Assembly (NCBI GenBank): GCA_029339505.1
Contig: JAQISU010000097.1
Coordinates: 7,277,001 to 7,341,000 of the forward strand
Reading direction: 5' to 3'
DNA length: 64,000 bases
Source of the DNA: Unio delphinus
Lineage: Eukaryota; Mollusca; Bivalvia; Unionida; Unionidae
The notes below the pieces were generated by a model. It searched no databases. It saw nothing but the letters and a program-made list of their open reading frames with translations, and was not told where the DNA came from. Within the stretch, counting starts at the first letter, position 1, and the number at the start of each line of letters is the position of its first letter. Shown piece after piece: positions 1-9,972 of this stretch. The position numbers and the translations under genes are program-made.

Positions 1-1174
1 TTCTTAAAGCTGAATGTTCACAAAACATTTCTATATAAAATATGTGTAAGAAATATGCAAATTTATTCTTAAAATAACATGAAGTCAGGAATTTTCAAAA
101 ATTGACAAAGACCAATATTAAAAATGGTGGATGGTACATGTGTTTGAATGATTCCTGTGAATTTATTTGAAAAGATATTACAAAGATGGGCTCAGTTTTG
201 AAATCTGCACACTCAAATTATGCAGAAAACATTCTATTTTTATATATTCTATAATCATGAATAAATCATCCACTGTTGCTATTACTATGTTTAGAACACG
301 CTCTGCTGTGCTAAATTAGTGAGCAGATAACACCAATTATTGGAATAAATTGTAATGACCGGATCGTCACAAAAGTAATTACACTTGCATGCATTTAACG
401 GGCTTGAAAAAGTTTGGTCTGACAAAGAAAATGAGTTAATTTGTATATTCTGGATTAGTCTTGATTTCTTGATTAGTGTTGATTTTATTATACTCATACA
501 AATTATACACAAATAGTCAAAAATCCATATTAACTAATTTTGCACAAAGTTATAGTTCAACATTTTAAAATCTAGAATATCACATGAATAAAATTCATGA
601 TTTTACTATGAATTAACCAAAAAGAGAATTACAATATTAATTCTTTACATAAACATTTTTCATATCTCAAAATATGCATGTAGATCAAACACTATAAATG
701 AATCAACCCTACAAATGGTAATTCTGCGTACTAACGAGTCTAGTAATTAAGTATACATAATGCACATAATTAAAGTACAGTTACTTTGCCATAAAAGATT
801 ACAACAATTGAGCAAGTAAGTCACTAACCTGTCAGAGTCTCCTTTGTAATTCCCATAATAACAAATTTCCCCTCAATTTTGAAATATGTCTGAGTAGCTT
901 ATCTTCCCTTATAATTCCCACAAGATGGTTTAGTGACTACAGATGTTTACTTCTTAAGATACTCTATTTAAGATTGAAATTCAAATGGTGGCCAGGCCTT
1001 GTTCAATTCCGAGTAGATGTCAATTTCCCATGGTCTATATAATTAGCAGACACTACCCCCTCCCTGGCAGTTTGTCAAGGGTGGATTTACGACCTCCACT
1101 TAATGTTCTTTTGAAGCGAACACAGGAAATTCATGTCACTTATCTGTGAACCATGTTATTACCATGTTATATAA
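1..1174. other. AT-rich flank, no gene recognised
   Basis: No frame with coding character is seen on either strand. A TATATAA string occurs at 1036-1042 and a TATAAA-like string near 1166, upstream of the F-box gene on the + strand. Either could be promoter elements, but in DNA this AT-rich they carry little weight. Confidence 0.4.
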
Positions 1175-1200
1175 ATGACTTTGATACCTTATTGTTGCAG

Positions 1201-1366
1201 GGCTGACCTTCATAACATTTATGACATGGAATTATTAGCCTCAGGGTCTAGCATATACATGTTGCAATCTGGTTATAGTTCCTTACGTGACAACTGTTTT
1301 ATTCAAGATATAGACCCCCAGAGTAATAATTTAGATTTACTTGGAGAAAAGAAATATAATATTTAG
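1201..1366 (+). CDS. Candidate small terminal coding exon, unrecognised
   Basis: A good 3' splice site (pyrimidine-rich tract ending TTGTTGCAG at 1200) opens a frame that runs about 54 codons to a TAG at 1364-1366. The peptide contains residues such as DLHNIYDMELLASG and ends LLGEKKYNI. I do not recognise it. It could be the last exon of a gene that begins left of the window, a 5' leader exon of the F-box gene, or chance. Further acceptor-like sites follow at about 1408 (TTACTTTCAG) and 1546 (TTTTGTTGCAG), so this stretch may hold several short leader exons. Confidence 0.25.
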
Positions 1367-1535
1367 ATAGGCCTAGAAATAATTTTACTTTCTAAAATTT
1401 ACTTTCAGATTGAAGATCCTGTCATGAAGATAATCTTTGAAAACTGGAAATAATCCTCCCCAATGTTTGATGTTATTTATCCTTCACAATAAGGTTGACT
1501 TTATCTGTTGGCTGTCCTTTCTGTAAAAACTTTGT

Positions 1536-1760
1536 TTTTGTTGCAGGAATGGATCAGAAGTGGCTCATAATACTGAAAAACTGGTCTAGTTAGGGAGATG
1601 ACCATTTCAAGCAAATGTTCTCAAGAGCTTTCAGCCAGGACAACCAGGATGTGAAAATATCCCAAGCCTTATGGTTTATCTGGTTTTTGTGACACAGAAA
1701 TTGGCAATGTGAAGGAAAGGTTGGAGAGATAGATTTAATAATCAGTATAACTGAATCACC
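1536..1760 (+). promoter_or_regulatory. Probable 5' UTR with upstream splice acceptor of the F-box gene
   Basis: A canonical acceptor (T-rich tract ending TTGTTGCAG near 1546) lies about 215 nt before the ATG at 1761. The sequence after it has stops in frame with the gene, including a TGA at 1752-1754, so it reads as untranslated leader. The start context is ATCACCATGG, a strong match to the vertebrate/invertebrate initiation consensus. An upstream non-coding exon is therefore likely, but its donor cannot be placed. Confidence 0.45.
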
Positions 1761-4085
1761 ATGGATATATTGGACCTACCATATGAAATAATAATACATA
1801 TCATTTCTTTCCTTTCTCCTCTGGATTTAATGCGAAGTGTGCGGCAAACCTGTCGCCTTTGGCATACATATAGCTATGATAGAACCCTGTGGCTTTCTTT
1901 GAATTTAGCAGCCAGTCCAATAAAGGAGAAAATTACAGATTCTTCATTTCTAACTCTCCTGTCAGGTGTGTGTGATATTGTTGAGAAAATTCAGTTTGGT
2001 TTCTATCCTCTTGCTGATGAGACCTACATCCATGAAGAAATATTCTGTCCCAATCTAAGATACTTTGATTTTGTTGGCTCTGTTTTAAGAGTTGAAGTCA
2101 TAGAGAAACTTTTAAAAAAGTATCCCCAAGTAAGAGGACTAGTTTATAAAGTAGATGATGTTGAAGAATTTGCCAATTTCCTACTCCTAGTGAATGGATT
2201 ACAGTTCCTTGAGGCTCTTTCTTTGATAAATGTACCATACTCTGAATCAGTGTTTAGTGATGAAACGAAGAACAGCTTGAACAAACTTTTGACAATGGTT
2301 TTTGAAAACTGCACCAATTTGAAAAAGGTTGAACTAAATACCAGTATTGTGGGTGATTCTGCAATATCAGTTTTGCTTCAAAAGCATCCATCTCTGGAGG
2401 AGTTGCACATCATAAAGTGCAGTGTTCTGACAGCTGATGCTTTTATCGGTGTGAACAGAAAGATGGAAAACTTGGTGAAACTAAGCATCTATGACACTAG
2501 TTTGGATGACAGAAATCTTGAGGTGATCTCAAAGCTCTGGCCAAATCTTGAGTGCATTTCACTTGATGTTGGTAAAATGGTAACAGATATTGGATTGTCT
2601 CACATAGCATCCAACTGTCCACAGCTTCGAAATGTGACCCTTAATAAGGATGACCCAGGATCTCAATGCAATATCACTAACTATGGACTCAAGCTTGTAG
2701 TTGAGTATTGCCAGGGAATTGAGCATATTTCTATCAGTAATTGTACAGAGATCAACAATGTAGGTGTCATTTCACTTGCTGAGAAGAGTTGCCATCTCAG
2801 ATCAATTGATCTTTCAGACTGCACAGCCCTTACCGATGATGCCATAATTGCACTATCAAAACATTGCCCTTTTCTAACATCAGTCAAGTTGACAAAATGT
2901 GTTCAGTTGATGGCTGCAGGAATCAACTTTTTAGTGACAAATTCAAGAAACTTGATGGAACTTTTTCTTGATGTTTGCCATCGACTATGCCAGCTGAATT
3001 TTGACTCTTTTTCACATTTTAATGACTCGAGAATTAACAATGGAGTGAAAGGTGGCCAAAACAATATTTGTAGGGAATCAGATCATGTCCTCCATTTCTC
3101 TGATGGGAAAAAAAAGTCTTTGTGTGCTTCCAAATTTGATGTTAAAAGAATGGCACTACAAGATGAATCTGGAAATGGTTTAATGAACACAGAGCCCGTT
3201 GATAAGAGAGCTGAGAGCCTGCATTTGCCTATGGTGGAAGCAAAAGTGTTCTTTTCAGAGAGCCAGATTACAGAAAATAATTGTGGATCAAACTTGACAG
3301 TGCAGAAAACTGAAAATATGGTTGTTTTACAGCCTGATTCAGATATAGTACAGTCTGGTTCAGATATTTTTCTGTCTGGTTCAGATATTGTACAGTCTGG
3401 TTCAGATATTGTACTGTCTGGTTCAGATATTATACAGTCTGGTTCAGAAACTGTACAGTCTGATTCAGAAGCCCCACATGATCTTGAAAGCACAGATTCT
3501 AATTTGATAACAAAATCAGTTGAACCACACAAAGTGTATCATACACAAGAATCAGTTTTAAAAGAAATATCCTTTTCACACCATTCCCATCTTCAGTATC
3601 TTTCTCTAGAATTCTGCTCCAAGATTGAGAATGATTCCCTCAAACAAATTGCCACCCACTGCCTGGATCTTCTATTCCTGTCTCTAAAAGGATGTTCTAA
3701 GGTCACTGACCATGGCTTGGGGTATGTGGTCAAGGGATGTCTGCGATTAAAGAAACTTAACATTTCTGGTGGATCACTTCTCCAACCAAGTCAACTCACA
3801 GATGTTACTTTAGACCTTATCTCAAAGCACTGCAAAAGTCTGGAGTTTCTTGAGTTATGTTTAAATTACTTTATCACTGATGATGGATTCTGTCGTTTTA
3901 TTGATGAGTGTCAGAATAATTGCAACATCACAATTTCAGAAGGTCAGAATTTCAAGGTTAGATATGTGGCAGTTTCAGAGGCACTTAAGAAGAAGCAAAA
4001 TAAACTGATAAAGATAATCCGAGGTCAATCAAAATTAAGTATTAGTTTTTATGAACGAAATGGCGCATACTATGAGGAGAATTGA
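1761..4085 (+). CDS. F-box / leucine-rich-repeat protein (FBXL type), single coding exon
   Basis: This frame encodes a 774-residue protein. Residues about 3-48 form an F-box (LPYEIIIHIISFL, then WHTYSYDRTLWLSLNL), the Skp1-binding motif of SCF E3 ubiquitin ligases. Residues about 180-410 carry cysteine-type LRRs of the AMN1/FBXL class, seen in strings such as CPQLRNVTL, GLSHIASNC and DLSDCTALTDDAI. A second LRR block (about 608-730: LQYLSLEFCSKIENDSL, LFLSLKGCSKVTDHGL) follows a non-LRR insert of about 190 residues. Within the insert, residues about 526-572 are 7-residue repeats of the form SDIVQSG, encoded by a 21-bp tandem repeat. By family knowledge it would recruit a substrate through the LRRs to a Cul1-Skp1 ligase in cytoplasm or nucleus; the substrate is unknown. 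The ATG has a strong context and an in-frame TGA nine bases upstream. I cannot assign it to a specific numbered FBXL orthologue. Confidence 0.93.
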   Translation: MDILDLPYEIIIHIISFLSPLDLMRSVRQTCRLWHTYSYDRTLWLSLNLAASPIKEKITDSSFLTLLSGVCDIVEKIQFGFYPLADETYIHEEIFCPNLRYFDFVGSVLRVEVIEKLLKKYPQVRGLVYKVDDVEEFANFLLLVNGLQFLEALSLINVPYSESVFSDETKNSLNKLLTMVFENCTNLKKVELNTSIVGDSAISVLLQKHPSLEELHIIKCSVLTADAFIGVNRKMENLVKLSIYDTSLDDRNLEVISKLWPNLECISLDVGKMVTDIGLSHIASNCPQLRNVTLNKDDPGSQCNITNYGLKLVVEYCQGIEHISISNCTEINNVGVISLAEKSCHLRSIDLSDCTALTDDAIIALSKHCPFLTSVKLTKCVQLMAAGINFLVTNSRNLMELFLDVCHRLCQLNFDSFSHFNDSRINNGVKGGQNNICRESDHVLHFSDGKKKSLCASKFDVKRMALQDESGNGLMNTEPVDKRAESLHLPMVEAKVFFSESQITENNCGSNLTVQKTENMVVLQPDSDIVQSGSDIFLSGSDIVQSGSDIVLSGSDIIQSGSETVQSDSEAPHDLESTDSNLITKSVEPHKVYHTQESVLKEISFSHHSHLQYLSLEFCSKIENDSLKQIATHCLDLLFLSLKGCSKVTDHGLGYVVKGCLRLKKLNISGGSLLQPSQLTDVTLDLISKHCKSLEFLELCLNYFITDDGFCRFIDECQNNCNITISEGQNFKVRYVAVSEALKKKQNKLIKIIRGQSKLSISFYERNGAYYEEN
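3336..3475 (+). repeat. 21-bp coding minisatellite inside the F-box gene
   Basis: Six full units of GGTTCAGATATTGTACAGTC plus T, with small changes, encode Ser-Gly-Ser-Asp-Ile-Val-(Gln/Leu) repeats. The unit length is a multiple of three, so gain or loss of copies keeps the frame. The antisense open frame over 3083-3532 is only the shadow of this repeat. Confidence 0.9.
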
Positions 4086-4189
4086 TGTGGGAATTTTCTA
4101 CCGTACTAAAAGTGAGACAGTTGCATGCAAGACCTACAAGATTTGAGATCTATTATTCAATGTATTAGGTACTCACTTAAATTGTCATT

Positions 4190-5200
4190 ATGTCTAATGA
4201 ATTACATCTTTGATGATTATAGGGGACACTGATCATTAAGTCTTTAATGAATTACATCTTTGATGATTATAAGGGACACTGGTCATTAAGTCGAATGAAT
4301 TACATCTTTGATGATTATAGTGGACACTGGTCATTATGTCTAATGAATTACATCTTTGATGATTTTATAAGGGACTTGGATCATATGGTCCAAAATAGCA
4401 AAGTGTATTACTCTATGAGTATAGGGACATTGGTCATTAAGTCCAAAATAGCAAAGTGTATTACTCTATGAGTATATGGGACTTTGGTTATTTGGTTCAA
4501 AATAGCGAAATCTATTACTCGATGAGTATAGGGACATTGGTCATTAAGTCTGAAATAGCAAAGTGTATTGAACATTTGATGATTATAGTGGACACTGGTC
4601 ATTTGATCCAAAATATAGCAAAGTGCATTACATTTTTGAGTATAGGGAGCATTGGTCATTAAGTCCAAGATAGTAAAAATATGTATTACATCATTGGTGA
4701 TTATAGTGGACACTGGTCATTAAGTCTAATGTATTACATCATTGGTGATTATAGTGGACACTGGTCATTAAGTCTAATGTATTACATCATTGGTGATTAT
4801 AGTGGACACTGGTCATTTAGTCTAATGTATTACATCATTGGTGATTATAGTGGACACTGGTCATTAAGTCTAATGTATTACATCATTGGTGATTATAGTG
4901 GACACTGGTCATTAAGTCTAATGTATTACATCATTGGTGATTATAGTGGACACTGGTCATTAAGTCTAATGTATTACATCATTGGTGATTATAGTGGACA
5001 CTGGTCATTAAGTCTAATGTATTACATCATTGGTGATTATAGTGGACACTGGTCATTAAGTCTAATGTATTACATCATTGGTGATTATAGTGGACACTGG
5101 TCATTAAGTCTAATGTATTACATCATTGGTGATTATAGTAGACACTGGTCATTAAGTCTAATGTATTACATCATTGGTGATTATAGGGGACATTAGTCAG
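4190..5200. repeat. 48-bp minisatellite with degenerate left flank
   Basis: From 4681 to 5196 about 10.7 near-identical 48-bp units run head to tail (each starts ATGTATTACATCATTGGTGA). From about 4190 to 4680 diverged relatives of the unit occur, mixed with ~52-bp variants containing AAATAGCAAAGTGTATTAC. The unit is 16 codons long, so the 171-codon open frame here is a by-product. The array begins about 105 nt after the F-box stop codon and may be transcribed in its 3' UTR. Confidence 0.95.
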
Positions 5201-5369
5201 CCATTTCCAGTATTCTTTTTTTAATCTATCAAACTATTTCTTCATTTTAACTTCTTACCTTTGTAATACCTTTTAATTGAAATAATGCTTAAACATGCAT
5301 TCAGATTTTAAATTTTTCTTTTTAATTGCACAAGTTCCAACAACCTGTACATCATATTCTAATAGATGT

Positions 5370-5577
5370 TGGCATAAAAGTCCAGTATGTACAGTCTTAA
5401 ACAGTGTCCATGTCTAACATTTGAAAGTCCAGTATGTACAGTCTTAAACAGTGTCCATGTCTAGCATTTGAAAGTCCAGTATGCACTGTCTTAAAACAGT
5501 CAATATCTAGCATTTGAAAGTCCAGGATGCACAATCATAAAACAGAGTGTCCATGTCTAGCATTTGAAAGTCCAGAA
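5370..5577. repeat. ~47-bp tandem repeat, about 4.5 copies
   Basis: Units start AAAGTCCAGTATGTACAGTC and contain GTGTCCATGTCTAGCATTTG. Copies begin near 5376, 5424, 5470, 5517 and 5563 and decay toward the right. Confidence 0.85.
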
Positions 5578-5644
5578 TGTGTTTAGATGTGCTTAAAGAA
5601 AGCACTGACCATTTTTCTTCTTTTATAATGGTTCTGGATTGGTT

Positions 5645-5990
5645 TGTTACACCCAATGTTATACTGTGTGGCTTCCATGGACTGTACTGTTATTTTAAAA
5701 CTACACACATCCAATGTTATATGGTGTGTCTGAAATGGACTACTGTTATTTTAAAACTACACACATCCAATGTTATATGGTGTGTCTGAAATGGACTACT
5801 GTTATTTTAAAACTACACACATCCAATGTTATATGGTGTGGCTTACATGAGCTGTACTTTTATTTTAAAACTACCCACATCCAGTGTTATAAGGTGTGGC
5901 TTCCATGGGCTGTACTTTTATTATAAAACTACCCACATTCAATGTTATAAGGTGTGGCTTCCATGGACAGTTTATATTGACTGCTGCAAT
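5645..5990. repeat. 56-58-bp tandem repeat, 6 copies
   Basis: The phrase CATCCAATGTTATATGGTGT recurs near 5653, 5711, 5767, 5823, 5881 and 5939 with TTATTTTAAAACTACACACA between copies. The two middle copies are almost identical, so the short open frames over the region are repeat products. Confidence 0.88.
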
Positions 5991-6031
5991 GTTATTTCAA
6001 AATTGCACACATCCATCATACTTATTCCTGT

Positions 6032-6062
6032 ACAACACACACACACACACACACACACACAC
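6032..6062. repeat. (CA)n microsatellite
   Basis: Uninterrupted CA dinucleotides follow the 56-58-bp array. Confidence 0.95.
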
Positions 6063-6264
6063 TGAACTTTGAGCAGGATAAACTCAGATCTGCTGGCACA
6101 TCAGGGTGTATGCCATTATCGGACATGATAAGTGTGTTACCATCTTGGATACATTTCCAAAACAGGAGTTTGAGTTCACCCAGTAGAATCAGAACTTTTT
6201 TTTATTGGACTTCTCTCTGTAGTTTACAATTTAGAATCATTTTTAAAGATGAATGTCATCATTG

Positions 6265-6565
6265 CTATTGAAATATTTTACATTTGGAGTATTTCACATT
6301 TTTTAGCTATTGGAGTACTTTACATTTTCAAAGCTGTATGCATACATAACTGATGGAGTATTTAATGTGTTTTTAGATTTATGTATACACAGCTGTTGGA
6401 GTATTTCATGTTTTTAAAGATATATGTATACACAGCTATTGGAGTACTTTACATTTTCAAAGCTGTATGAATACATAACTGTTGGAGTATTTCGTGTTTT
6501 TAAAGATATATGTATACACAGCTACTGGAGTATTTTATGTTTTTAAAGAGTTATATATACATAGC
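6265..6565. repeat. ~60-bp degenerate tandem repeat, about 5 copies
   Basis: The phrase TTGGAGTATTTCATGTTTTT followed by AAAGATATATGTATACACAGC recurs at roughly 60-bp spacing. A possible AATAAA for the F-box transcript lies just right of it at 6651-6656, which would give a ~2.5-kb 3' UTR (weak inference). Confidence 0.75.
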
Positions 6566-6825
6566 TAAGATTAAAAATCGAGGTTTTTGTACACTTTTGC
6601 AATATACCTAGCTAAAAAGATATCTGCAGGTAGGTGTCATTATATAAAAAAATAAAGTATTCCATCACTAATTTGGTACTCAGTAATTTGGCAAAACACT
6701 CAATTACCAATTGTTTATAAAATAAATTTGAAAATCATTAATTTCCATTTTCAAATACACACGAAAAAAGGGTATGTTGGCATGTGATTTGTTTTATTGT
6801 TATAACAGTTATTCAGTTCATCAAA

Positions 6826-8004
6826 GGGGTTGTCCATAAAGGATGTCCGCATAAAATAACTTTTTCTCCTGCCTCCCCCATGTCTGCTCTTGTCCACATG
6901 TGGTTATCCCCCAGCCCCCTCCGGCTGCAGGCATCCACATCTAGCATTATACACTGCTCTATGATCTGGCAACGCTCACTGATCTCATCACAGCATTATT
7001 TAAAAGATGGAAATGTAAACCTTAAAAAAGTTCTGCAGTTTAGTTGAAGTTACCCATTTTGCAAGAAGTTGTCCCACACATACAAAATCTTCTGCTACCC
7101 AATGTATTGTTTAGTTTGCGAAATAGCCCTTGCCATTTATTGGCATTGTTACATCAAATTTTGGGGGCCCTGGGTGGCAGAGTGGTCAATAGTGCTCATT
7201 GTTACAGATCACTGCCATCTCACCTGTGTCAGCATGGGTTCCAGTCTCAGATTCTGCCAATGTGGGTATGTGAGAAAGCTCGCCAGTAGCTTCTCGTGGG
7301 TTTGTGGTTCTTTCGGGGGTTTTCATGGGTTCTTCCTCCACCATTAATACTGGCCACCATGTATAGCCTATCGTGTGCTGAAAAATGGCATTATACCCTA
7401 CAACATCAAATTTTGTAAAACTAGCTATAAACCTGACCTAATTACTCGACTTAACTGCTGACAGAAACAGTCCAAAATAATAACTTTAATTTATATAGCA
7501 GGATAAACATTACTTCATTTCAAAGTTGTGCACAGAATAGGCCAACCTTTCATGAGTTATGAAAACACAGGCTGGTATCCAGTGTGACCAAATTTAATAT
7601 TAGTATGAACAGAATATTCTGGTTACAATTGCCTCTTTTCAAATGGTAAGCATTGCAATATTTTATTTTCGTCAATCAGTTGAATTCGATATGCGTTTTG
7701 CTTCAATATTGGAGATGGAACCTTAAGTGCACAGAAATGCCCGACAAAATTGTATTCTCTGGCACGAATCATACAAACTGAAATTAACAAATAATTTATA
7801 CTTAGTGATCATCCATTAAGGACGTCTGCTACAACATACTGGAATATACAGAATAGGCCTAAAGCATCTGTTCAACACAGAATATCATAACCAAAAATAC
7901 TAGCTTGCGGATGTCCGCAAAGTCCTTTACACCCATCCACTCTTGTCTGCATTTGAACAAACCCACCTCCCCCTTCTTTGCGGATGTCCGTTATTCACAG
8001 CCCC
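6826..8004. mobile_element. Candidate DNA transposon with 25-bp terminal inverted repeats
   Basis: The left end reads GGGGTTGTCCATAAAGGATG followed by TCCGC. The right end, read on the other strand, is GGGGCTGTGAATAACGGACA followed by TCCGC; 19 of 25 positions match. Both sides abut AAA, a possible 3-bp target duplication. No transposase frame is visible, so it would be non-autonomous or decayed. A related motif near 7812 (CATCCATTAAGGACGTCTGC) raises an alternative: a shorter ~195-bp element spanning about 7810-8004. A SINE is inserted inside. Confidence 0.45.
7164..7402 (+). mobile_element. SINE family A, full-length copy with 13-bp target duplication
   Basis: The element is flanked by direct repeats ACATCAAATTTTG at 7151-7163 and 7403-7415. 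The head resembles a Leu/Ser-type tRNA (GGCCCTGGGTGGCAGAGTGG as A-box region, GGGTTCCAGTCTCAG as B-box region). The body contains GTGAGAAAGCTCGCCAGTAG and ends CATTATACCCTACA. Other copies lie at 10931, 16840 and about 28095. Confidence 0.9.
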
Positions 8005-8222
8005 AAAGTAGAAATTATGCACGATCATTTTTAAAGGCATATCATAATTTGCTATTGTTTTGTGGACATTTTTTATTTCTTTAACAGGACTATTATTGTC
8101 AGTATTAAAATTATAAAAGAATTTTAGTTGTTCATTAGTTCTTTGATAAGCATGTCATTTTATGTCCAATCTCCCAGATTTCATTACATGAATCTTACTC
8201 TTAATATTAGTCATCCATTTGC
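8005..8222. other. Unique AT-rich spacer
   Basis: No gene, repeat or structural RNA is recognisable between the candidate transposon and the LINE fragment. Confidence 0.4.
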
Positions 8223-8560
8223 AATATGAACCAAGAAAACAAAGCTGAAGACAAATAGTGGCAAACAAATCTCAGCCAAGATTAAAGTAAGAGGACAGGA
8301 ACTGGAAACAGTGAGTGACTTCAAATATCTTGGTTCCATAATTACTGAAAAGGGATCAAGAGTAGAAATTTTGTCATGAGCAGCACAAAGGTAGACAGAG
8401 AAAAAAATGGACTGACAACATCACAAAATGGACTAAGAAAAGTTTTGCAGAGACAAAGGCATTGGCACATGATCAAGACAAGCGTAGGGAACTGGTCAGA
8501 TGTTCAGCAGCACAATGTCTCGATGACCACACTAGGTCAAGAGACAGATGATGATAGATT
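8223..8560 (+). pseudogene. LINE endonuclease/reverse-transcriptase relic with internal deletion
   Basis: Two stretches of a non-LTR reverse-transcriptase polyprotein are joined. About 8251-8378 encodes SDFKYLGSIITEKGSRVEIL, the classic post-palm segment. About 8389-8549 encodes RQRKKWTDNITKWTKKSFAE followed by a segment ending LDDHTRSRDR, the extreme C-terminus of the same family. The normal intervening region is missing, a TGA interrupts the first part, and the frame changes at the junction. It is dead. I do not assign the clade firmly. Confidence 0.8.
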
Positions 8561-9079
8561 TTTACATAAAATTGTTCGGCAAGTCCCCCCTCCCCACCTC
8601 AGAAAACAATACATCTCCATTTATGTGAAGACATGTTAATGTTTGTTAATGATTTGTTCGCTTGTATGCAATTTAATGACTGCACATGGCAGTGTGTTGC
8701 CAAGATATGTGAACTTTTCCACTGCCTTGAGGGTTTGGTCATTTATTGTTATGGTAGGCTGGCTGTGCAGGTTAGTCCATCACCTCATCTTCTTGATACA
8801 TGTATTGTGAAACTGAAATTGTCATGAACTTAAGGGAATTAGTCTTATTATGCTGCATGTTGGACTAAACAATTGCGAAAAATGTGCTCATTCAACCTTT
8901 TCATAGGATGATGTTTAAGGAAGTAGAAATCAACTGGGAGATGAAAAAGTCACTTTCATGCACTTTTGATAGCAGTGAAAAGCAAACCACAAAATCAATG
9001 TAATTTATATGTTTCATCACTATACTGTGCATCCAAGAGTGTTTAAGACAATATTTTACATATAACACGTTTCTGGATT

Positions 9080-9372
9080 TTTAACATAGCTTTAACAATT
9101 TTAGTCTTATTGCTACATTGTCTGCAGTGTGGCAGTTTATAGCGATGTCTATCACTGGGACATCATGTTGCACACAGGTAGTAATCATGTCCCCCACACT
9201 CACATTATTCTGACACCAGGCTGAGGCTTCATAACAAGAATCTCTTAATGCCAAGTGAGGCAGCTGCTGGTACCATTTTTGTAAGTCTTTGGTATGACTT
9301 GACAGGTTTTGAACCCACAACCTCCTGCTTCCGAGTGAGACATTTTTAACCACTTATGCCACCAGAACAGTA
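9080..9372 (-). mobile_element. SINE family B copy, inverted
   Basis: On the - strand the order is a tRNA-like head (near 9372), then the body with GGTACCAGCAGCTGCCTCAC, the motif TGTGGGGGACATGATTACTA, and a tail ending GTTAAAGCTATGTTAAAAAT. It aligns along its length with the better-preserved copy at 23225-23554. Confidence 0.85.
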
Positions 9373-9493
9373 GGCAAAATGTAATATCCGTATTATTCAT
9401 GAGAACGTTTTCTTTTATATGCCTCGCAGAGCTGATAATTGTATAATTGTAACTCGGTCTTTAATCTGAAGGATTTTTTAAATGATCAGAAGA

Positions 9494-9902
9494 ACCACTC
9501 CAGTGGCTCATTGGTAGAGCATCCGCCGTGGAAGCAAGAGGTAGTGAGTTCAATCCCCCGCAGAGTCATACCAATGGCTTACAAAAATAGTACTAACAGT
9601 TGCCTTGCTTGGCGCTCAGCATTAAGAGGTTAGTGTTGGGATTGGTTTGCCTGGTGTCAGGATAATGTGATTGAGTGAGACATCATGCTACATGTCTGTG
9701 GCTAGGTCGATAAATCAGCCCTTCACCCGTTACGATTTTGACATCAAAATCATAACGGGTGAAGGGCTGATTTATCGGCCTAGTCTGTGGCACGATGCCC
9801 CAGTCTTAGACATAACTATAAACTGCCTCACTACAGACATTGAAGCGATATGACTAAAAAACTGCTAAAGCTACGTTAAAAATCTTAATCACAAACACGC
9901 AC
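9494..9902 (+). mobile_element. SINE family B copy, interrupted by a palindromic MITE
   Basis: The tRNA-like head (CCAGTGGCTCATTGGTAGAG; B-box-like GAGTTCAATCC) and conserved body match the other family B copies. Imperfect 15-bp target duplications (TAAATGATCAGAAGA, one mismatch) lie at 9479-9493 and 9903-9917. Without the nested element at 9702-9783 and its 7-bp duplication, the length is about 320 bp, as in the 23225 copy. Confidence 0.92.
9702..9783. mobile_element. 82-bp palindromic MITE nested in a SINE
   Basis: Two 40-nt arms, 38 of 40 complementary, flank a 2-nt centre. The ends are CTAGGTCGATAAATCAGCCC and, on the other strand, CTAGGCCGATAAATCAGCCC. Identical 7-bp direct repeats TCTGTGG lie at 9695-9701 and 9784-9790 (the duplication could be read as up to 9 bp). 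Other SINE B copies are uninterrupted at this point, which proves insertion. No coding capacity. Confidence 0.92.
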
Positions 9903-9916
9903 TAAATGATGAGAAG

Positions 9917-9917
<1 letters not shown>

Positions 9918-9968
<51 letters not shown>
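9918..9968. repeat. (AT)n microsatellite
   Basis: About 50 bases of uninterrupted AT follow the SINE B copy. Confidence 0.97.

Positions 9969-9972
<4 letters not shown>

Noticed and set aside
3083..3532. 149-codon antisense frame inside the F-box gene
   Set aside because: It mirrors the 21-bp coding repeat of the sense gene; sense-strand LRR and F-box homology decides the strand.
4681..5196. 171-codon + strand frame of 16-residue repeats
   Set aside because: It exactly follows the 48-bp tandem DNA repeat, has no start context or splice sites of its own, and its length is explained by a unit divisible by three.
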